A DNA stretch of 64,000 nt from Dolomedes plantarius (GCA_907164885.2 OU015499.1:163393629-163457628), one strand, 5' to 3'. Positions 22,086 through 32,935 are shown, counted from the stretch's first letter. Notes: generated from the letters alone by a model not told the origin. A program made the numbers and translations.

Positions 22086-25000
22086 TATTAGGAATATTGT
22101 GCAGTTATCCAACTTGAGTACATACATACAGGGAGATTATTTCAACATTTTTCGTCACCTAATATTTTAGGGCTGCTTACATTCCATACTAACCCTACAC
22201 CAAAGATATTTCTTCATACCTTTTCATCACATATGGAATTGCATATCTCCCAAGCAAAAATATTTTTAAACTTATGCATTTGGACTGATATTAATTCCAT
22301 ACATTCTAGCACCCTTCTCATTTTCTGAATCATCATTTAAAAGTGTACACTGTTCTATATTTGTATTATTACAACACATATTTTAAAGTTTACTTTCAGA
22401 CCAAAATGACTCAAAGATCATTTAGAATTGGCTAGTGTCCGAAAACTCATCTTTGTACACCACAAAAGTGCTTGTCACAAAAAAAATACTGTTTCATATA
22501 CACTGAGGAAAAAGAGAAAAAGGTGTTGTGTTCTTTTCAATCTTAAAACATTCAAAATACTAAATCTTATATTTCTTTTATTTCAGGTATGTGATTATAA
22601 CATGAAGATATTGGATGTCGTAGCAAGATGGCCTGGGAGCACTCATGACTCCTCTATTTGGAAGAGCAGTGCTCCCCGAGAGTTGTTTGTGTAAAATTTA
22701 TAAATTTAATTTTTTGTTAATTATTAAATAGTTTTTTCACACTTGAACTGGTGTTTTGTATTATCAATTTTTAACATTTCTTTGTCACAATTTTAATATG
22801 ACATTTTAACATTTTAAGATGTTGACATACATTGTATTATATTATTATAGACTAGCCTGGCTATGCTCGGGCCATCCGTCCACCAGACAGGCGGCTTTGA
22901 ATTGATTGACTGAGAGGGAGAATTTTCATAAGAGGCACTATTAATTTGAAGTCCCCCCCCCACAAAACAACAAAAAGAAAAATGTGTTATTCGTATTAAT
23001 ACCCACCACCACCTGGTATGATATGAGCATACCTGCAATACAAAAAGATAAATTTTCATGTGAAAAGAAATCGGCTGGCTACTTTAGCCTATATTCCTGC
23101 TATATAAAAATTCAAATTTCCTTAAATTTGTGTCATTGGTGACATAATAATGCAATGTACATTGAAATTATATGAGTGCATGTATTAGGCAGAATTGCCC
23201 ATGTCTATGTTGCGAGATATTCTGTATTCAGTTTAGTCAAAAGATAAGCATAATTGAAATATTAAACAGGCTTCCGGAGCATATGGTATTGTGGAAAAAC
23301 CAATAAACACCAAAATTTCCTAAATATAAATAATTATATAACGAAAATGTGAATATGCACTTTTTAAATATTTTGGCGTGTAATCAACAAAACAAAGAAA
23401 TGGTGAACTTCATACAAAAATAGCTTAGTAGAATATTTATCTAAAACCAAAAACTAAACTAATCAGCAAAGAAAGAAATATATGAACAGTTTTGGAAAAA
23501 AATCAGTAACATGCAAATAAAAATTAAAGAATTATTTGTTGTTTGGACATTTGAAACATGATCATTGTCAATTTTGTTAGGATAATTAAACTTTTATTTC
23601 GTTATTGTTAAAAGGCTTGTCATGTATACATTATTTTGAGCATCTTCAATAGTTTTAACATATACCTTTTTTAACAAACATGGCTTTTACTGCACAATAC
23701 GAGTAAGATTACTATCTGTTTCACTAAAAGTAATTTTCAAGATAATAAATAATATCTATAATAGAACAGTGAAACTTCAGGGAACTTAAATTTTTGTAGC
23801 ATTTGAAGTAATTCTAAAACTAGTGTCATTTATATGATACTAGACTTTTTTTTATCCTATGTTGGGGAAAAGTACATTCACCATAATTCCCCACTGGTAA
23901 CTCAGTAGAGGTGATATCTATTTCAAAAATCTGTGACTGAAAAGTACTTGTTTTGAAGAGAGGATCACGTTAAAAGGTGATTGAAATCCATAAATTCCCC
24001 AGCAGAATAAAGGTGGTAGTCAGGAGAGGATGCAACGCCAATGCGGTGCAGGTAAAAAGCCGTGAGATTATTCTATAAAATTGAATTTGAACTATTAACA
24101 CACGCGAAATGACACAAGCGTTTGAACAACAAACACTTGAAATGACAGTTGTTTTGATAGACATACGCGGTAACTCAGACACGCTAAAAGCGTTCTCATT
24201 GGCTGATATCCGATGAAAATCGATTGTACCTCGATTATCACTCCGAGTTATCGAAAGATTCGGTTCGTTTTGACAGCGTGACGTCAGTGGATGCGGCTGG
24301 CGGAAATTGTTTGTCGTGAATGGCTTCCAAGGTGTCTTTCGCTTTTCATTCGCAGATCTCCCTCCCTTGCGGCTTGCGGACTGCGAGTCGCTGGCGTTTG
24401 TCGTGAATCAGGCCCTAGACAGAGTTCGTGTCATAATTTTGCTTTGTTTAGGTGTTTGATAGCTTGATAAGTATTTTCCATTCAGCAGATTGTTACATGC
24501 ATGTTCTGTAAGATGTTGCACGTCCAAACATGATGAACAATCTATTGAAAGGTCTATATCACTCATCCCTCTCTGATTTACCCCGTATAGTTGCCTAGTA
24601 TAGTTGCTTTTTGGATTCTTGTAAATCCATAGAAGGTTTCATCTCACTCATCGCTCTTCAGTTTTCCCCGTGTCGTGCCCTCTATAGTCCTCTTTTGTAT
24701 TCCAGAAAAGGTCATCTGAATGCTAAACAACGTGCAAATATTTAAGTTGGCTTTCGGTGTTGCAGTTTTAGGATACGAGCCGTAAAAATTAGAATTACAT
24801 TTTTGATCCTGTATTCGAAAAGCTTCCCTTTTTACGTGTTAGAAAGATTTTACTTGCCAATGCGTTCTACAGAAACACCTTGCTGAGGTGTCAGGTATGT
24901 CCAAAGGGAATTATACAGTGGCACCCAGGAAATTATTACGATCTCTATTTGTGCAGTGTAACTTTGTATCTCAGAGTATAATTTATTGAAGGATTTAAAA

Positions 25001-25678
25001 ACATGAATATCTCATTAGTTTTATTTTTTTTATATCGTTGCAGGTGTCAGTGCCCCCTGCTCCTGAAAATTTCGTTCGAATCTTAACGCCCAGATAAAAC
25101 TTCTCAGACGCAGAAATCTTTACGCATTGTAAAAGAATATCGTGGGTTGTGAAAGTCAAGTCACCAAAATGAGAGTGAATACTTCAGTTTCAGCGCCGTG
25201 CAGAATCCGTGCGAATTCTTATTGGTGATAAGAACGTCTAAAAGGCTCAGTAGAATTAGCTAACTTTTTTCCCCCAAGTAGCATCTATTGTTTGGTGATT
25301 TAAAATAACTGTAGATTCCAATAATTTAGGTCCATATACAATACTTATTCATTTTGATATAAAATCAGATTTTAAAGTTATGTAGACAAAATATGCTTAA
25401 CTGCATTAGTGAATTATGTTTTCAATCAAATGGTCCAGATAAATAATGTTTGACATGAACCACTGACCTTCGTGGCCGGCAGATTTCATTTCACCTTACC
25501 TTTCTGAACTGACCATTGATGTGAGATTCTGATCAAAGGAAGTAAATCTTTTGCATCCACTTTTTATTCAAGCGTCGTGTTTCCAGATGTTTAATGATCA
25601 GATATATAGTAATAAACATAATTAAGTTGGATTAGAGTATCTCACCATATTCGTGTTTTATGACTTTTCCCTTTGGTC

Positions 25679-26674
25679 ATGGTGGGCGAACTGACGTTTC
25701 ACGATTCCGACGAAAGCAAAATTTCAGTCGCAAGTCATTCTTCCCAGGAGCACCCTGACGAAGCCGAAGAAAGATCTACCCTCGGTGATTCGTGCGTTTC
25801 AAATGGAACTGAAGAACACCTCAACTCTCAGCACTTAGAGAAATTTTTCGAATGCGAAAACGTCTCCTCTCAACCGATTCACACTCCCGAACAGAAGGGA
25901 GAAAAATCATTCCGGTGCATTTGCAAAAAAAGCTTTTCTTTGTTTAGCGACATCAAAAGACACCGGAGCACTTGTACGGCAGGAAAACCGTTCATTTGCA
26001 GTTTTTGCAAAAAAGGATTTCATTTCTGTAGCGCACTCAAGTTGCACGAGCGCACCCACACGGGAGAAAGACCCCACGTCTGCGGCGTTTGCCAGAAGGG
26101 GTTCGTCCGGCAGGAGCACCTGAAGGCACACCAGCTCACCCACGCAGGAGAAAAACCATTCATGTGCAGTGTTTGCAACAAAGGATTTTCTTTCTATAGC
26201 GATATCAAAAGACACCTTCTCACCCACACAGGAGAACAACCATTCACGTGCAGTGTTTGCGAAAAAGGATTTTTTTTCTATAAGACATTCGAAATACACC
26301 TGCGCAGCCACAACGGAGAAAAACCTCACGTCTGCTATGTGTGCCAGAGACGATTCGGCCAGAAGGGGAACCTGATGCGTCACCTGCTGACCCACACGGG
26401 AGAGAAGCCTTTCGTCTGCGATGTCTGCCAGAGAGGGTTCGCCCAGCATGAGAACCTGAAGGAACACTTGCGTACCCACACGGGAGAGAAACCTTTCGCC
26501 TGCGATGTCTGCCAGAGAGGCTTCGCCCGGCAGGTGTACCTGAAGGCACACCTACGCACCCACACGGGAGAAAAACCTTTCGTCTGCGGTGTGTGCCAGA
26601 AACAGTTCGCCTGGCAGGGAAACCTGAACGTACACCTGCGCACCCACACCGGAGAGGAACCTTTCGTCCCATAA
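25679..26674 (+). CDS. C2H2 poly-zinc-finger protein A (331 aa)
   Basis: I start at the ATG at 25,679 (MVGELTFHDSDE), which aligns with the start of the paralogue; the frame further upstream lacks an ATG. Residues 1-75 are acidic and Ser/Glu-rich (HSSQEHPDEAEE). From residue 79 come nine tandem zinc fingers with TGEKPF-type linkers. Finger 1 is degenerate (C-x-C, and HRSTC in place of H-x3-H); fingers 2-9 are canonical C-x2-C...H-x3-H. Such proteins are nuclear DNA binders, often transcription regulators; there is no KRAB, ZAD or BTB domain. The protein ends soon after finger 9 (GEEPFVP). The 5' non-coding region is shared with copy B. Confidence 0.9.
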   Translation: MVGELTFHDSDESKISVASHSSQEHPDEAEERSTLGDSCVSNGTEEHLNSQHLEKFFECENVSSQPIHTPEQKGEKSFRCICKKSFSLFSDIKRHRSTCTAGKPFICSFCKKGFHFCSALKLHERTHTGERPHVCGVCQKGFVRQEHLKAHQLTHAGEKPFMCSVCNKGFSFYSDIKRHLLTHTGEQPFTCSVCEKGFFFYKTFEIHLRSHNGEKPHVCYVCQRRFGQKGNLMRHLLTHTGEKPFVCDVCQRGFAQHENLKEHLRTHTGEKPFACDVCQRGFARQVYLKAHLRTHTGEKPFVCGVCQKQFAWQGNLNVHLRTHTGEEPFVP

Positions 26675-26690
26675 CATTTCTTATGCAGCT

Positions 26691-27825
26691 TTCAATTGGT
26701 AATGAACAAATTAGGGCCGTTTACAGAAGTTTCACTGTATAGGCCACATGCATACAAGTTTCACTGTATATGCCACATGCATACAAGTTTCACTCTATAT
26801 GCATTCTTCTAAAGCAGGGATACTCGAAGTGCGGCCTGCCAAGCTTTTATGCGACACTAACACTCATCAGGCAGGTGCTTTTGTAAATATAATTATTATT
26901 ATGTATATACTTTTATACATATACATACAAATATATATATATATATATCACATGCAATAAAAATATTCACTTTTTACCGAGATTAGTCCCATATGACAAA
27001 TAAGTGCACTCATAATGATACGTATATATCCTTCAAAATATTAATGACTTGCATTATTTCATTCACTCTGCAAAATGTTCTAGGAGCATACAGAAACAGT
27101 AAAAGTTGTAGTGTCAATAGTCTGCGGTTATAGTTAAATGATAGCCTGTCATACAGTGTTATTTTAAACCATATATGCATTAGTCAAAAATATTGTTTAA
27201 GAAAAGTTCATGTGAATGGGTGTTTAAAATTAGATTTATTATATTAGATACATTTTTATTGTAATTATATGTTTAACTAGTAGGTGTTCTTCTTTCAGTA
27301 AATCATTGACCACTATCCTTTTCAAACTGTGTATTTCAGATTGTGTATTTTATAAAAGCTGAAGTTACTTTGTTCTTCATAAAATTATATTAAGTTCAAA
27401 AGAATTCATTTTATGATGTTTATTGTTGATACTTCTTACTCTCCTCCACGGGTGTAATCTGTGCATTCAACTGAGCTGATTAACGAAATTATGTTTACAT
27501 ATTGGTTAGCCTTGACAGGTCCTGTGGCCTTTAAATTTCAGAATCGTTATCTGACTTTTAAGATGCGAATCAACCATTAAGTATCATTCGCTATTAATGT
27601 TGATTTATAAATCTAAGAAACGGATTTCAAGCAGCAAGAGAAATGAAGTGGAAATCACCAACAATTTACTGCCACTATTGTTATAATATAATCATATTGA
27701 TGTAGGCTAACTGTTATTACTGATCTTGTAACACTCAAAAGAGCTCTCATATAAATTAGACAGGTAACTTGAAGCATTTCTTTTCTTTATTTTGTTGGTA
27801 TTACTAATTTCTTCTGAAATTATTA
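26691..27825. other. AT-rich region 3' of zinc-finger gene A
   Basis: It contains a short repeat of GCATACAAGTTTCACT-TATA at 26,748-26,800, a small (TA)n at 26,925-26,950 and possible AATAAA signals (for example 26,956). No other gene. Confidence 0.55.

Positions 27826-27900
<75 letters not shown>
27826..27900. repeat. (TA)n microsatellite
   Basis: 75 bp of pure TA, immediately before the Helitron 5' end. Confidence 0.97.
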
Positions 27901-27903
<3 letters not shown>

Positions 27904-28469
27904 TATATATAATAGCCGTTGTCTCTGTATGACACTTCCGGGCTGTACTCATCTTTCAATTGAAGCCCTCAGTAATCAAACCGCCAAATAGGCTTAATTT
28001 CAATTTCAGATGTGGATGAGATTTTTTTCTTACCTAAAAACAAATATCTTCTCCATCAAATCACGTTTGTTCAGCCTATTTTTCTATAAAACATTCAGAA
28101 CTAAAAAAAAATTGGATGTTTTTAGCTGTATATTTAACAGTTTTAAAAAATCTGTTTACTTTTGCGATGAATTCTCAAAGTAAATAAACTTGAATGTGAA
28201 TGAATCGTGAAGTGAACTGTAAAAAAAGTTTTTAACTTTCATATACTTTTTCCATTATGACGTCATTTTTAGTATTATGACGTCAAAATGACGGGTTGGA
28301 TGGCAGTCTACTACTCCAATCGCATGAAAAACTAAATAAATAAAAAATAATGAAAGGGTTTGCTTTTACAAGGTGTCGATTAAATGCAATATTTTAGATA
28401 ATTCGGGATATTTTTTAACTTTCATATACTTTTTCCATTATGACGTCAAAATGACGGGCTACCTACTAG
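27901..28469 (+). mobile_element. Non-autonomous Helitron
   Basis: It starts with TC (TCCTATATATAATAGC) after an A and ends with CTAG before a T, the Helitron pattern A|TC...CTRR|T. A perfect hairpin, CGTCA-AAA-TGACG, lies 11 bp before the terminal CTAG. There is no target-site duplication and no inverted repeat, as expected for Helitrons. 569 bp with no Rep/helicase coding capacity. The hairpin segment TATGACGTCAAAATGACGGG also occurs internally near 28,280. (TA)n lies on both sides. Confidence 0.8.
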
Positions 28470-28493
28470 TATATATATATATATATATATATA

Positions 28494-29671
28494 CACTATC
28501 TACCAATAAGTAATTGGACACCCATGCAAATAACGGCATCTGCGGTCCTATTATACGTCACGCCTCCCAGTTAAATATCGTGTAGGAAACAACATTGGCA
28601 TGAGTCGCATGCAAGATGCCACGAGATGCAGCGTTATCTGATTTCGAGAAAGGTGTAATCGTCGGGTTTCACAGAATTGGCCGATCCTTAAGGGACATAT
28701 CTAGCGAGCTGAATTACCCAAAATAGACAGTGGAAGGTGAGCGACGATTGTCGGAATGTGCCCCGAGTCGGCAGACCCACGAAACTGGCAGATATAGACC
28801 GACGTGTGCTGTCCAGAGAAATTCGGAAAAACAACACCCAACGGATGGCCCACATACTCCAGGATTTCAACAGGCATTTGGGAGTGTTGTTTCGGTGAAT
28901 ACTATCCGTAAGGAAGCACATCTGTTTGGTTTTCAGGGTCGTGCTGCCGCCCACAAGCCTTTGATCACAAAGTCCAACCGCGCTGCTCGGTTAATGGGGT
29001 GCAAAGCACGTCGAAAGTGGACCGTAAATCAGTGGAAACGGGTTCTCTGGAGCGACGAATCGAGGTTCATCCTCTACCGTTCGGATGGCAGGGTCTGGCG
29101 TCTGTCTGGAGAACGCCTCCTGCCATAATGCATTGTGCCCACAGTAAAGTTCGGTGGAGGTGGAATTATGGTTTGGGGGTGTTTCTCTTGGTATGGACCG
29201 GGACCCTTGGTCCCAATTCATGATAAACTCAACACTGACGTCCACTGCACTATATTAGATAACAATGCTTCCTACGTTGTGGCAGTTTTACGGGTTGGAT
29301 CCATGTTACTTCCAGAACGATAACGCCAGCTGTCATGTTGCGAGGTCCACCACGGATTGGTATGTGACATTGGGGTTAACCGAATGGACTGGCCTGTCCA
29401 GAGCTCAGACCTTTACCATATCGAGAAGCTCTGGGGCGAGTTGGATCGCCGAATTAAGGGGTGCAACAACCGTTCAAAATCGGTGAAGGAACTTGCATGT
29501 CTTCTCCAAGCCGAGTGGAAGAAAATACTAGTCGTCATACAAGGACTTATGGAAAGCATGCCCCGGAGGGTTGAGGCTGTAATTGCCTCTCGTGGAGGCT
29601 CTACCAACCATTGAATATGAATAAATTTTGTTTTTCTTTTCTATCACAGGTGTCCAAATACTTACTGCTAG

Positions 29672-29677
<6 letters not shown>
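28494..29677 (+). mobile_element. Tc1-like element with both ends, decayed
   Basis: 1,184 bp between TA dinucleotides. The ends read CACTATCTACCAATAAGTAA and, complemented, AACTATCTAGCAGTAAGTAT, both continuing TTGGACACC. Flanked on both sides by (TA)n. Confidence 0.9.
28619..29614 (+). pseudogene. Tc1 transposase pseudogene (DD34E), several frameshifts
   Basis: Read across frames on the plus strand: MPRDAALSDFEKGVIVGFH (N-terminal HTH), a stop near 28,724, SVNTIRKEAHLFGFQGR, the first Asp in LWSDESRF, a stop near 29,128, [16 protein letters not shown], the second Asp in [13 protein letters not shown], and the Glu in HIEKLWGELDRRI; the tail ends SMPRRVEAVIASRGG. I count 34 residues between the last two catalytic positions. 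At least three breaks separate the pieces. The SPD box reads SSD. Not functional. Confidence 0.85.

Positions 29678-29745
<68 letters not shown>
29678..29745. repeat. (TA)n microsatellite
   Basis: Pure TA directly after the Tc1 end, followed by a short (CA)n-type tail to 29,764. Confidence 0.96.
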
Positions 29746-29750
<5 letters not shown>

Positions 29751-29880
29751 ACACACACGCACACTGTGAAACTACTATAGCTGGTCACCCCTGTTCGATG
29801 GCTACCCCTCAAGACGGCCACTTTTTTTTAAACCATTACTGGCCTCCATAGAGAAGTTTAATTATATACAAATGTAAATA

Positions 29881-30774
29881 CAGTTGGTTCTCTGTTTAAC
29901 GGCGATCTCTATTTAAAGACGATATTTCCCGGTCCCTCCGACGTAAAAAAATTCTATTTTAAGACGATTTTGTTTCTATTTAACGACGATTTTTTCTTAC
30001 ATGATAAACTTTTTCTTCAACATTTTATCTACAGGAGGGTTACTTTCTGTGGGGGAGTTTGGTTTCAATAACAAACCTGGAATTTCCTTTATGTTTGTTG
30101 CAATCATAGACTTGTTGCAGTGGAAAAAACCGGGGGAGGGGGGGATTACTGTTTCTCGGAAGATCGAACATTCTTCCCTGGTGGATCGAATTTCTTAGTG
30201 CGTGTGTGGAATCACTTTATTGTACCTACCATGTTGTCATGTGATTTACGAACTGTCCAAAAGCACCCCTCTCTCACTCCTGGGAAGCACGTGTTCATGT
30301 TTAGAGAATTCATGGTTGTGTGTAGGAGCTCATTCCAGTACGAATACGAGGTGAGCAGAGCAAAATGGAATCAAAGCGAAAGCATCTTACGCTACACGAA
30401 AAAGTGAAAATTATTGAAAACTGGGAAGAAAGTGTTGGAATAACAAAAGTCCAATTCGCAAGACAATTTCAGCTACCCGAGTCTACTATGAAAGGCATTT
30501 TAGCAAGCAAAGAGAAAATTCTTGAAGCAGCACAAAACTTTGGTTTGGGATCCAAATCCAAACGGCAGAAAATTCAATGTGGCCGATCAGAAGAGTTTGA
30601 GAAGGCAGTCCTGCAATGGTTTCATCAAGCAATAGCATCTAACATTCCAATTTCCGGCGTGATATTTAAAGAAAATGCTATTATTCTGGCAGAAAAGTTT
30701 GGAATGCAAAATTTTCAGGCTTCGGCTGGTTGGCTAGCAAAGTTCAAAGAAAGATACGGGCTTGTATTTAGGTA
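29881..30774 (+). mobile_element. Tigger element, 5' part only
   Basis: It begins after TA with CAGTTGGTTCTCTGTTTAAC, the same terminal repeat as the 155-bp MITE at 56,578-56,732. It continues through a 5' leader with repeated TTTAACGACGA-like motifs into a transposase start and stops abruptly at 30,774, where another element begins. Confidence 0.85.
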
Positions 30775-30784
30775 CACGCTGTAG
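30365..30784 (+). pseudogene. Tigger transposase N-terminus (CENP-B-like DNA-binding domain)
   Basis: From a good ATG at 30,365 the frame encodes MESKRKHLTLHEKVKIIENW, the pipsqueak/CENP-B N-terminal helix-turn-helix, then ARQFQLPESTMKGIL and a CENP-B/Tc5-type HTH with EKAVLQWFHQAI and ASAGWLAKFKERYGL. It stops at codon 140 where foreign sequence starts, so the DDE nuclease is absent. As a bare DNA-binding fragment it could in principle still bind Tigger ends; there is no evidence that it is expressed. Confidence 0.85.
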
Positions 30785-30907
30785 GTAAGGCTGCTGAGGA
30801 AGGAGGGGGAAAAGTCTGGTATTCTCTCGACATTCTTTAGAATCGGTTACTAACTGCGCTTGCTCGCTTTTTCCTCGTCTGTTATTTTGATTATTATATT
30901 AAAATTA

Positions 30908-31183
30908 ATGGATCCTTTACCCAACACAACTGCTCGGAATAAGCCGTTCCGTAGTGATTGTAAACGTATAATACACAATGTAATTAAACTGTGTGATAAA
31001 GAAGCACTAGAAGGAAATGTTATTGTTCCACTTTTGCAATCCCTAAAGAGAGCTAGTGAAATGACCGGGATATCAATGTCCAGTGTAAAAAGAATACGCA
31101 GAGAAGCAAAGGATGAAGAAACTCCAAAATTTGAATCTCGGAGGAAACGTCAGAAAAAAAAAGAACCACCGAAAACGAATTAA
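30908..31183 (+). pseudogene. N-terminal HTH fragment of a Tc1/mariner-like transposase (left arm)
   Basis: ATG at 30,908; 91 codons with no frame break. It reads MDPLPNTTARNKPFRSDCKR, HNVIKLCDKEALE and a helix-turn-helix-like RASEMTGISMSSVKRIRREA, ending in a basic tail (RKRQKKKEPPK). This resembles the first DNA-binding domain of arthropod Tc1/mariner-related transposases. The remainder, including the DDE core, is absent. The inverted copy at 31,794-32,039 differs at several residues. Confidence 0.6.
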
Positions 31184-31465
31184 TTTTAAATATATTCGAT
31201 TCGTGTAATCGCCACAAATATCTGATACTGACCGAAAATTGTTTATATTATAAGCATAGATTTTTAAAGATTACAGCACTTTGTTAAAAATTTACAACAG
31301 CTTTAAAGGAATATGCATTTCGAAGAAGTTCTTAAATTTTTAGAATTCCGCGTCGCGAGATAATCTGCTTTTTAAGCTCATCATGTGGGTCATCCTTATT
31401 AGGATTGTCCATAATCACATTCCGAACAATGACAGCAATATCGGGCGGGAGATTGGATACAGCAT
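31183..31465 (-). pseudogene. LTR-retrotransposon gag-like fragment (copy 1)
   Basis: The minus strand encodes AVSNLPPDIAVIVRNVIMD, then HDELKKQIISRRG, resembling the conserved middle of arthropod Ty3/gypsy Gag proteins (P-D-L/E-L...LI-R). It matches 42,872-43,069 plus 44,310-44,514. The joint at 31,462 with ACTGTCCGACCACGG is abrupt. Confidence 0.6.
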
Positions 31466-31793
31466 ACTGTCCGACCACGGAAGCAAGGTCCCTGGAAGCT
31501 GTTACGCATGCGCGAGAAAAGCTAGTCTACTTAGAAAATAGGGGAAAACGTCATTATTTTCGGATGTGTTTGTTTATGAAATACGGAATGTATTTCAGAC
31601 TGCTTTTTGTCCGCAATTTTAAAGTTATTTTTTAAAACTTTATTTTTGATCGAATATGTGAATAATAATTTCAAAATAATAAAAAGAAAGAAGCAAATCT
31701 ATTTAAAAATTAGGAGTTTTATAGGAGTCGATATTTTCGGATTACATCACAATCAAAATTTTCTAAAGCTACGTTTTCGGTGGTTCTTTTTTT

Positions 31794-32039
31794 CTAACGT
31801 TTCCTCGGCGATTCAAATTTTGGAGTTTCTTCACCCTTTGCTTCTCTACGTATTCTTTTTACACTGAACATTGATATCCTGGTCATTTCACTAGCTCTCT
31901 TTAGGTATTGCGAAAGTGGAACAATAACATTTCCTTCTAGTGCTTCTTTATCACGCAATTTAATTACATTGTGTATTATACGTTTACAATCACTACGGAA
32001 CGGCTTATTCCGAGCAGTTGTGTTGGGTAAAGGATGCAT
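31794..32039 (-). pseudogene. N-terminal HTH transposase fragment (right arm, inverted)
   Basis: Inverted copy of 30,908-31,183, starting at an ATG (MHPLPNTTARNK) and stopping earlier (PRKR) because CAG reads TAG. Substitutions such as Gly to Arg in TRISMFSVKRI suggest it is decaying. Confidence 0.6.
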
Positions 32040-32447
32040 TAATTTTAATATAATAATCAAAATAACAGACGAGGAAAAAGCAAGCAAGCGCAGTTAGTAA
32101 CTGATTCTAAAGAATGCCGAGAGAATGCGTGACTTTTCCCCCTCCTTCCTAAGCAGCCTTACCTACAGCGTGAATAGAATCGTCTTGGCACTATGCCAAC
32201 CGTGGTTCTTCGTACTGTGGTCGGACAGTACTTAACATAAACTTATTGCAACATACAAATTCAAATATTAGAAACATTTAAAATTAGTACAGGCAAATTT
32301 CTTAATAAACATGTTAATAAAGCAAGTACATATCAAACGTTCTGGAACAGTCACTTTTCTGCCTGTTCTGGTTCGAGCAACTTAGTTTTTCCCAGAATCT
32401 TCAGAACCTGAGAGTGGGTTGTGAAGTTCTAAGTTGTATAGTTTTTG

Positions 32448-32935
32448 CTAAGTTCTTACAAGTTCTCCACAGCCAGTCCTAATACGCGCAACACGTGGCT
32501 CGCCATCTTTACCGGGAATCGGCTCTTTCACTTGGGCCAATGACCAATATGCCCGTTTCTTTACGTCACTTTCAAGAAGCACTACATCACCCACAATGCT
32601 TCTCTTAAGGCGAATGGTTTGTTGACGCAACTGTCCCAACGTACACGGTACGAAAAAAGTGTCGTAAGAGATCTCGTAACTTTTGTCGATAATTGGGCCG
32701 TTTATTTATTTCTTGGCTGTCAACAATATCGATGTCAGAGACATTTGACGATCTTAGGTCTTGAAGAAACATAGACGGAGACAACGGTGCTAAGTCTCCA
32801 GAATCCGCGGTTACGTATGTCTCGAATTGATCACTTGCTCACAGTCGCACAGCAGTGTTCAGTTCTTCGTAGGATAGGCAGGCTCTTAGGAGGATTTGGA
32901 ATTAATCGCTCTCACCATGCAGCGGACGGTGAATT
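32448..32935 (-). pseudogene. BEL/Pao retrotransposon integrase C-terminal region
   Basis: Reading the minus strand across at least two frameshifts: CDCEQVINSR (the integrase catalytic Glu region), then ETYVTADSGDLAPLSPSMF, INKRPNYRQKLRDLL, and after a shift LRQQTIRLKRSIVGDVVLLE with YWSLAQVKEPIPGKDGEPRV, ending RTGCGELVRT and a stop. This matches the order of BEL/Pao integrase followed by its C-terminal DUF5641-type domain. The rest of pol is absent. Downstream (32,447-32,230) is its 3' non-coding sequence, leading to a possible LTR start, TGTCCGACCAC. Confidence 0.75.

Larger units (their letters stand above)
20941..22694 (+). pseudogene. Harbinger (HARBI1-like) transposase, broken, two exons
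   Basis: Exon 1 (to about 21,267) encodes LGTGSFQSAVSS, QPTLSRNVNKFTKAV and GFPNFVGAVACTHVNIIKP. The first catalytic Asp of Harbinger DDE enzymes (VD-TH) reads Ala here (GCC). A frameshift near 21,212 precedes INRKSKYSINVQM. The exon ends at a clean GTAAGT donor (21,268). Exon 2 begins after TTTCAG at 22,587 and continues in frame: VCDYNMKILDVVARWPGSTHDSSIWKSS, giving the second Asp, before a stop at 22,694. The third acidic residue and the C-terminus were not found. The intron holds a Tigger-like MITE. This copy must be inactive. Confidence 0.85.
20187..24415 (+). mobile_element. PIF/Harbinger element inserted in copy A
   Basis: 4,229 bp with perfect 20-bp inverted ends GGGCCTGATTCACGACAAAC. 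The site is empty in copy B (35,188-35,194, CACTTAGACAG). Here the left junction is CTTA and the right is TAGAC, giving a TA duplication, or a TTA duplication with one T lost; Harbinger typically uses TWA. A second copy of ATTCACGACAAAC lies 71 bp inside the left end, and its complement 87 bp inside the right end. The interior holds a broken Harbinger transposase gene and nested MITEs. Confidence 0.92.
19717..26690 (+). repeat. Segmental duplication, copy A
   Basis: From GGCCAGTCATGGTT on, bases 19,720-20,186 and, past the Harbinger insertion, 24,416-26,690 align co-linearly with 34,730-37,620. The non-coding part near the start differs at only a few positions per hundred; similarity is patchier after about 25,210. 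The block carries the 5' region and coding exon of a zinc-finger gene. A conserved candidate intron lies at 24,895-25,045 (GGTATGT donor, TTGCAG acceptor), matched at 35,669-35,816 in copy B. Confidence 0.9.
30775..32172. mobile_element. Fold-back composite: two inverted transposon 5' ends
   Basis: The sequence from 30,775 (CACGCTGTAGGTAAGGCTGC) to about 31,179 recurs inverted from 32,172 to about 31,768, giving ~405-bp arms roughly 93% alike by eye. Each arm carries a 5' leader and the first ~90 codons of a transposase-like protein, both pointing inward. The 588-bp middle holds unrelated retroelement debris. TA is present at the left junction only. Confidence 0.75.

Noticed and set aside
25907..26672. 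Long minus-strand and shifted frames opposite zinc-finger gene A (same for 36,836-37,586 opposite gene B)
   Set aside because: Shadow frames created by the 84-bp periodicity of the zinc-finger repeats.
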